The notes beneath the pieces were generated by a model. That model saw only the letters and a program-made list of their open reading frames with translations. It was not told the DNA's origin and searched no databases. Positions 58,606 to 64,000 of a DNA stretch of 64,000 nucleotides are shown piece after piece. Both the position numbers and the translations under genes were made by a program. The stretch spans positions 1-64,000 of the forward strand of contig MUCR01000012.1 of the NCBI GenBank assembly GCA_002816455.1. The letters run 5' to 3'. How positions within the stretch are numbered: position 1 is the stretch's first letter; every line of letters begins with the position of its first letter. The stretch is from SAR202 cluster bacterium Io17-Chloro-G4 (lineage in GTDB: Bacteria; Chloroflexota; Dehalococcoidia; Lucifugimonadales; UBA3495).

Positions 58606-58980
58606 CTAATTCTGACCCGCCACTGCAGTTGGTTGGCCCAAGGCTTGGGTCACGGAATCGTTAATTGTGGGCAACATTTTCTCCCAGACCCGGGCGGCAG
58701 CCCGAAAGGCCTCTTCACCTTGGGTCGTAAGCCAGCAAACCCGGCGGCGCCGGCCTTGGTGTTCCTCGTCCCGGCACTCCACGTAGCCACTGTCCAAGAG
58801 CTCTTTCATAGTCGAGTAGACCATGGCTTCTGTCGGCTCGCAGCAACCTTGGCAGGCGGCGCGTATGGCCAGGTTGACTCCATAGCCGTGGACCGGGCCC
58901 TTTTCCAACTCTCCCAACAACAGAAAGCGGCACAGGCTGCGTTTGACCAGGTTTTCCCAATAGGCTTCGGTTTCCATCAT
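58606..58980 (-). CDS. PadR family transcriptional regulator with CxxCC motif
   Basis: FLLLGELEKGPVHGYGVNLAIRAACQGCCEPTEAMVYSTMKELLDSGYVECRDEEHQGRRRRVCWLTTQGEEAFR. Confidence 0.8.
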   Translation of the reverse strand: MMETEAYWENLVKRSLCRFLLLGELEKGPVHGYGVNLAIRAACQGCCEPTEAMVYSTMKELLDSGYVECRDEEHQGRRRRVCWLTTQGEEAFRAAARVWEKMLPTINDSVTQALGQPTAVAGQN

Positions 58981-59053
58981 GATTAGTTGTTCCTTTATAT
59001 TTCGGGTAAATCATTCACCCGTAATTTTCGTCGGAAGTATGCTAAACCCGATT

Positions 59054-59093
59054 CATACTTAACGGGCTGATACTTAACCGGCCATATACTTAA
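59054..59093. promoter_or_regulatory. Three TACTTAA repeats upstream of padR-arsM, candidate operator
   Basis: TACTTAA at 59056, 59071 and 59087 (15-16 bp phasing). Confidence 0.4.
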
Positions 59094-59285
59094 GCTTGTT
59101 GAGTATACTATTATCCGCAAAGTGGGATGTCAACCCCCCCAATTTTCCATGTTGCATACCACAGGCCTATCCGTCATTCTTGCCCGGCTTTTACCTGGAT
59201 TTCTTATGTTAGAATTGCTGGGCGCAGGCTGGGGCGCTGAACTGATGGCGCTGCGCCAGTTTACCCAGGAGTTTGGTTTTAAGAG

Positions 59286-60386
59286 ATGAAGGTTACGAAA
59301 GCCACCACGAAAGTTCTGCATACTCCAGCAGACAGTCCATTGGCCCTAGGAGTACCAGACAACAACGCAAAACGAGCCTTCGTTACGTTGGAGATGGAGA
59401 CGGACGAAGGCATAGACGGCATAGGCTTGACCTTCATCCCGGCTTTGAATGCCAGTCCTTTGCTCCCGGCGTTAAATTCGGCAGTGGACTCCTTGGCCCA
59501 GATGGTGGTGGGCCAAGACCCAATGCCCGTGGAAGCAATTGCGTCAAACCTAATGGAAGCGGCCAGCGGTTCCGGCCCAGGCGGCATTTTTAGCCTGGCG
59601 CTTTCGGCGGTGGACATGGCATTGTGGGATATCAAAGGCAAAGCGCTGGACCAATCAGTCTGTTCCCTCTTGGGCGGCTACAGGAATAGGATGCCCACCT
59701 ATGCCAGCGGTGCCCTGATGCGCACCCAGAACTTGGAGAGCCTGGCCGAGACGGGCCCACATCTTATGGAAATGGGTTTCAAGCAGATGAAGACCCAGTT
59801 GGGCGGCGAACCAACGGTGGCGCGGGAATTGGAGCGCATCAAAGTGCTGCGGGACGGAATCGGTGATGACATCGACCTGATGTGCGACATCAACCAACTT
59901 TGGGACGTCAATCAGGCTATAGACATAGGCACCCGTCTCGAGGATTATCATCTGTTTTGGCTGGAAGACGTGGTCGCCCATGACGACTACCAGGGGTTTG
60001 CCAGGGTGGCCGACGCTTTAACCACGCCCATAGCCGCTGGAGAGTATCACTACGGTGTTCGTCCCTTCCGGCACATGCTGGAAGCCCGGTCCATAGACAT
60101 AGTGATGATCGATCTTCTGCGAGTGGGAGGCATTACCCAATGGAGGAAAGTCGCAGGTATGGCCGAGGCGTTCAACCTGCCCGTGGTCAGCCACTTGGTA
60201 CCCGAAATCCACGTTCAGCTAATGGCTTCAATCCCCAACGGCTTGACGGTCGAGTACATGCCCTGGACCCTGCGGTTGTTCGAGGAGACGCCGGAATTGG
60301 ACGGCGGCGACATCATCGTTCCCGACAAGCCGGGTCTAGGCCTCAAGTTCGATCAAGACGTAATCAAGAAATTCCAAGTAGCTTAG
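59286..60386 (+). CDS. Mandelate racemase/muconate lactonizing enzyme family (enolase superfamily)
   Basis: DIDLMCDINQLWDVNQAIDIGTRLEDYHLFWLEDVVAHDDYQGFARVADALTTPIAAGEYHYG. Confidence 0.93.
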   Translation: MKVTKATTKVLHTPADSPLALGVPDNNAKRAFVTLEMETDEGIDGIGLTFIPALNASPLLPALNSAVDSLAQMVVGQDPMPVEAIASNLMEAASGSGPGGIFSLALSAVDMALWDIKGKALDQSVCSLLGGYRNRMPTYASGALMRTQNLESLAETGPHLMEMGFKQMKTQLGGEPTVARELERIKVLRDGIGDDIDLMCDINQLWDVNQAIDIGTRLEDYHLFWLEDVVAHDDYQGFARVADALTTPIAAGEYHYGVRPFRHMLEARSIDIVMIDLLRVGGITQWRKVAGMAEAFNLPVVSHLVPEIHVQLMASIPNGLTVEYMPWTLRLFEETPELDGGDIIVPDKPGLGLKFDQDVIKKFQVA

Positions 60387-60479
60387 CCGTCTGGGTGGCA
60401 TAACTGCGGTCCTTATAGCTGAATGCTGATTGCTGACCGCTGATAGCTCCTAAATAAGATCAAAATTCGGAGGAACAAG

Positions 60480-60788
60480 ATGATTTCACAGCTTCGTATC
60501 TACACCATTAACCCTGGGATGATGGATTCTTGGCTTAAGCTCTTTGAGGAGACCATTAGGCCGGTGCACAGCAAGTTGGGCATGCCGGTGGAGCGCACCT
60601 GGGTAAATGCCGAGGCCAATGAGTTCGTCTGGGTCCGCAGTTTCAAAGACGCTGATGAAATCAAGGGGAAAGAGGAGGCCTACTTCGCCTCCGATGAGCG
60701 AAAGGCACTAGGCGACATTCCCCAACAGCACATCGTAAAAATGGAAGTCCGGGTAATCGAACCGGTGTTGGTGGGAGCGCCGGATTAG
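60480..60788 (+). CDS. NIPSNAP family protein
   Basis: SQLRIYTINPGMMDSWLKLFEETIRPVHSKLGM. Confidence 0.82.
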   Translation: MISQLRIYTINPGMMDSWLKLFEETIRPVHSKLGMPVERTWVNAEANEFVWVRSFKDADEIKGKEEAYFASDERKALGDIPQQHIVKMEVRVIEPVLVGAPD

Positions 60789-60798
60789 ACTGAGTTAT

Positions 60799-60877
60799 TT
60801 ACCGCAGAGATCGCGGAGAGCGCAGAGTTAAACAAAAATACCCATGGTTCTGCGTTCTCTGCGCCCTCTGCGGTTAA
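60799..60877. repeat. CACAGAG/CGCAGAG-family intergenic inverted repeat
   Basis: ttaccgcagagatcgcggagagcgcagag ... ctgcgttctctgcgccctctgcggttaa. Confidence 0.85.
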
Positions 60878-60886
60878 AATTCCGTC

Positions 60887-61324
60887 CTAGAGTTCTTTCC
60901 GCATTTCCACGTGGGGGATATCCACTTCTAAGAATGTGTCCCCGTGTTGCTGGTAGCCGTGGGCGGCGTAGAAGCTTTTGACGTACTCTTGGGCGTGCAG
61001 AACAGAGTGGGTCAGCCCTTGTTTGCGTGCGAAGTCTTCCAGAAAAGTCAAGATTTCTCCGCCCACGCCTTTCCTCCGCCATGGGGCGTCCACAGCCATC
61101 CGGCCAATGTGCGCGCTTCCGTCGTCGGCCCAAACCAGCCTGCCGGTGCCTACAACGCTGCCGTCAGAGACGGCGATGGCGTGGGTGGCCGTGGCGTCGG
61201 CCTCGTCCAGTTCTTCCTCGGGAGGAATGGACTGCTCGTCAACGAAAACACGGAAGCGCACCGCGATGGCCGCTTCCATGTCCTCTTCGCTTTCCACCTG
61301 CTTAATGTTTAGGTTGTCAGCCAT
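60887..61324 (-). CDS. GNAT family N-acetyltransferase
   Basis: AIAVRFRVFVDEQSIPPEEELDEAD, AHIGRMAVDAPWRRKGVGGEIL. Confidence 0.9.
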   Translation of the reverse strand: MADNLNIKQVESEEDMEAAIAVRFRVFVDEQSIPPEEELDEADATATHAIAVSDGSVVGTGRLVWADDGSAHIGRMAVDAPWRRKGVGGEILTFLEDFARKQGLTHSVLHAQEYVKSFYAAHGYQQHGDTFLEVDIPHVEMRKEL

Positions 61325-61334
61325 CAGTTGATAG

Positions 61335-62435
61335 CTACGAGTAAACGATCGCGCCGCGGCCTATCTCACCTTTGTCCATGTCCCCGTAGGCCTCATTTAT
61401 CTGGTCTAGGGTGTAGTGGCGCACCACTAAATCGTCCAGTTTAAGCTTGCCCGACAAGTACATGTCCGCCAGCTTGGGCATGTCTGTCTGGGAACGGGCC
61501 GAGCCGTAGTAGGTACCCCGGATGGTCTTTTCGTTGCGAACGATGTCCACTGCGTTGATGGCCGCTTCGGCCCCGATGGGAGCGATGCCCACCACGGTCA
61601 TGGTGCCGCTCTTGCCGGTCATGTCATAAGCGGTTTTTACGGTCTCGGCTGAGCCAAAAACCTCGAACGTGTAGTCGGCGCCCCTTCCGTCCGTAAGTTC
61701 CTTGACTTGCTCGACGGGATCGCGGTCAGCGGCGTTAACCGAGTGGGTTGCCCCAAACTTCATGGCGAACTCCAACTGGCTCTCGCGGATGTCTACGGCG
61801 ATAATTTTGGAGGCGTTTACCAAGGCTGCGCCCATGATCACGTTCAAGCCCACTCCACCGCAACCAACCACGGCGACGGTGCTGCCGGGCTGGACGTCGG
61901 CGGAAAATATCACTGCGCCCACACCCGTGGGTACGCAGCAACCGATCATGGCGGCCTTGTCCATGGGTATTGGCGTGATAGTAGGCACGCAGCCAGCCTC
62001 GGGGACCACCGAGTACTCGGAGAAGCAGGCGACCTTGCCCATATGGTGAATGTATTGGTCTCCTTTATGCAGGCGGCGCGTGCCGTCGTACATGAATGGG
62101 CCTGTGGCGCCGTGGCTGTCGCAAATGTTGCCGTGGCCCTCTATGCAGGACTTACAACGGCCGCAGGCAGGAACGAAAGACAATATCACCTGCTGTCCCG
62201 GCCTTACCGAGGTCACCCCCGGTCCGACTTTTTCCACAGTGCCGGCGCCTTCGTGCCCCAGCACCACGGGTAGAGCTATTGGAGCGTCGCCGTGCATGAA
62301 GTGACGGTCACTACGGCAGATGCCAGCGGCGCCCACCTTAACCAGCACCTCACTTTCTTTCGGTTCGTCTAATTCAACTTCTTCAACCACCAAGGGTTGA
62401 CCTACTTCGTAAAGAACGGCAGCTTTGGTTTTCAT
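61335..62435 (-). CDS. Zinc-dependent alcohol dehydrogenase (class III-like MDR)
   Basis: GICRSDRHFMHGDAPIALPVVLGHEGAGTVEKVGPGV, CGRCKSCIEGHGNIC, GCGGVGLNVIMGAAL. Confidence 0.92.
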   Translation of the reverse strand: MKTKAAVLYEVGQPLVVEEVELDEPKESEVLVKVGAAGICRSDRHFMHGDAPIALPVVLGHEGAGTVEKVGPGVTSVRPGQQVILSFVPACGRCKSCIEGHGNICDSHGATGPFMYDGTRRLHKGDQYIHHMGKVACFSEYSVVPEAGCVPTITPIPMDKAAMIGCCVPTGVGAVIFSADVQPGSTVAVVGCGGVGLNVIMGAALVNASKIIAVDIRESQLEFAMKFGATHSVNAADRDPVEQVKELTDGRGADYTFEVFGSAETVKTAYDMTGKSGTMTVVGIAPIGAEAAINAVDIVRNEKTIRGTYYGSARSQTDMPKLADMYLSGKLKLDDLVVRHYTLDQINEAYGDMDKGEIGRGAIVYS

Positions 62436-62518
62436 GGTATTTAACTGGGCCTCCTAGATATGGGAATCGGTGGTAATCATGCCCCGCAGGGCGATTTCTG
62501 TCAATGGCTTAGTAGCCG

Positions 62519-63898
62519 TCAGTGGTCAGCGGTCAGCCTTTCCGGCCGGGATCGGGCCCGCTCCATCAATGGCCGCATGCCCAGTTCGGTGGAAATAGCT
62601 AGGGATTCATCCAGTAGGGAGATGGCCTTGGCCCGGTTATCGGAGGCCGTTGTGTCTGAGCTTGTCGAAAGGTCAATTAACAAATCGGCATAGTCGCAGC
62701 AGGTCCAGGCCAGTTCGGGCCGGAAGTCCGCTTTCCGGCAAAAAGCCAGGGCATCTTCAAAATGGGCGGCAGCGTCGTCCAGCTTGCCAGTGGTCTTGGC
62801 CAAGAGGCCCAGCACCCGGTCCACGCTGGCGTGAAGAATAAAGGTGCCCGCTAATTCCTTTAGGATGGCGTATTGCTCACCCGCCGGGATTGGGTCTACA
62901 TTCATCACTGATGTCAAGGCAGCGCCGATTCTCGCCCAAGTCGCAAAATACGGCGTTGCGGACGGTGAGGAAAGGACAACGTTGATTGAATCCTCGCCTG
63001 CACTTTGCTGCTTTACAATCCCGATTATTCTCCTACTCACAGGGGATACAAGAGCCAAGGATGCATGTGCGGTATTGGGCCCAGTTTCGGATTGCCGGAC
63101 GACATTCTCCAATCGCTCCAGGTGGATATCCACTTGGTCTTGATTGCCGACATTCGCCTCCAAAACTATCCGCAGGTTCAGGAGTCGCGGGTCAAGTGGC
63201 AACAAGTCCAGACCGCGTTGGGTCGCGTCACGGGCTGATTCCCAGTCGCCTTAAAGCAGGAGCAGGCCAGCAATCCTTTGATGTGCAGACGCCAACCAGT
63301 AACGGTCCCGCAATTTCTCTGCTGGTCCCAAGATTGCCGAGGCTTGGCGCCCGAGCTCTTGTATGTCGCCCAAGGCAGTTCAACTTGAACACGCCCAATA
63401 TCGTGCGGCTACCTCGGCCCGAGGGTCGGAGGATGCGGACGCCAAGTCGATTGCCTTAAGACTGCTTTTCAGAGATTCCTCAAATTGGTGATGCCACAAT
63501 TCGACTTGGGCGGCAAAGCCAAGCGTTCGCATTTCCAGAGCTGTGTTTCCTTCCCGCCTTGCGATGGCGAGTGCCCGCACAAAAGACTCCCGCGCGCTGT
63601 CGTAGTCGCCGTCCGCCATACCCTGGACGTTCCCATGGTATGAATGGAGCCTGCCCGCTTCAAGAGATTCATCTGGAACGAGCCCTAAGGCCCGCGTGAT
63701 GAGCCCGCTGGATCGTGCCCTGTATTCACTAAGTTGAGGGAACGGAAATTCGGCTATGGCAACTACGCGGGCCGTATCACCCACCGACGCGTAGTAGTCA
63801 AAAGCCCGGCTAAAACTTTGGTGGGCTTTTGGCATTTCGTGTCTCGTCAGGGTAGCAGCTTGGGCACGGCCCAACCCAAACAACAATGCCGCCGCCAC
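62519..63898 (-). pseudogene. TPR-rich regulator-like gene interrupted by two in-frame stops (TGA 63380-63382, TAA 63251-63253); 5' part probably continues toward the window edge
   Basis: ORFs 62519..63205 and 63380..63898 are in the same frame; the region between them translates to TALGDIQELGRQASAILGPAEKLRDRYWLASAHQRIAGLLLL*GDWESARDATQRGLDLL. Confidence 0.7.
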
Positions 63899-64000
63899 GC
63901 CATCTTCAGCAGATTCAGAATCTTCGAGAGCTAAGCCTTGGGCCGCAATTCCCCGCAGGAAATGCGCGTGGGCCTCCTCGTGGGCGTATGCGTCTAAGGC

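Noticed and set aside
63380-63382. In-frame TGA in the TPR gene as a second Sec codon
   Set aside because: Context CSS-TGA-TAL is not a redox or catalytic Cys position, and a TAA follows in the same frame, so pseudogene decay is more likely.

Overview
This 64 kb window looks like a bacterial chromosome segment. Gene content (LLM-class monooxygenase, enolase-superfamily protein, CocE hydrolase, acyl-CoA dehydrogenase, sulfite oxidases, reductive-dehalogenase-like protein) resembles SAR202/Dehalococcoidia-type Chloroflexota, but that taxonomy is inference only. Recognisable modules are pstSCAB, acs, ggt, sulfite/nitrite reductase + hemD, selB-nurA, hemW, a MoxR/vWA operon, an organosulfur oxidation cluster (two sulfite-oxidase-type molybdoenzymes, cupin, four-domain rhodanese, cysteine-dioxygenase-like), and arsM-padR. 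I saw no CRISPR array, rRNA or tRNA by eye. Strongest observations: (1) a two-domain rhodanese whose catalytic Cys codon is an in-frame UGA, followed by a hairpin fitting the bacterial SECIS model, with selB in the same window; (2) upstream of sulfite reductase, a 17-aa leader peptide MKLVNGTSCTCCCCPPT followed by mutually exclusive RNA pairings and an intrinsic terminator, i.e. a candidate cysteine-sensing attenuator; (3) two small accessory cassettes (HicBA and Uma2), each inserted after a metabolic gene and each followed by a degraded second copy of that gene's 3' end; (4) an MNT/HepT pair fitted between MoxR and vWA genes with 4-nt overlaps at all three junctions; (5) GC-rich palindromic repeats inserted in frame inside acs and sulfite reductase.
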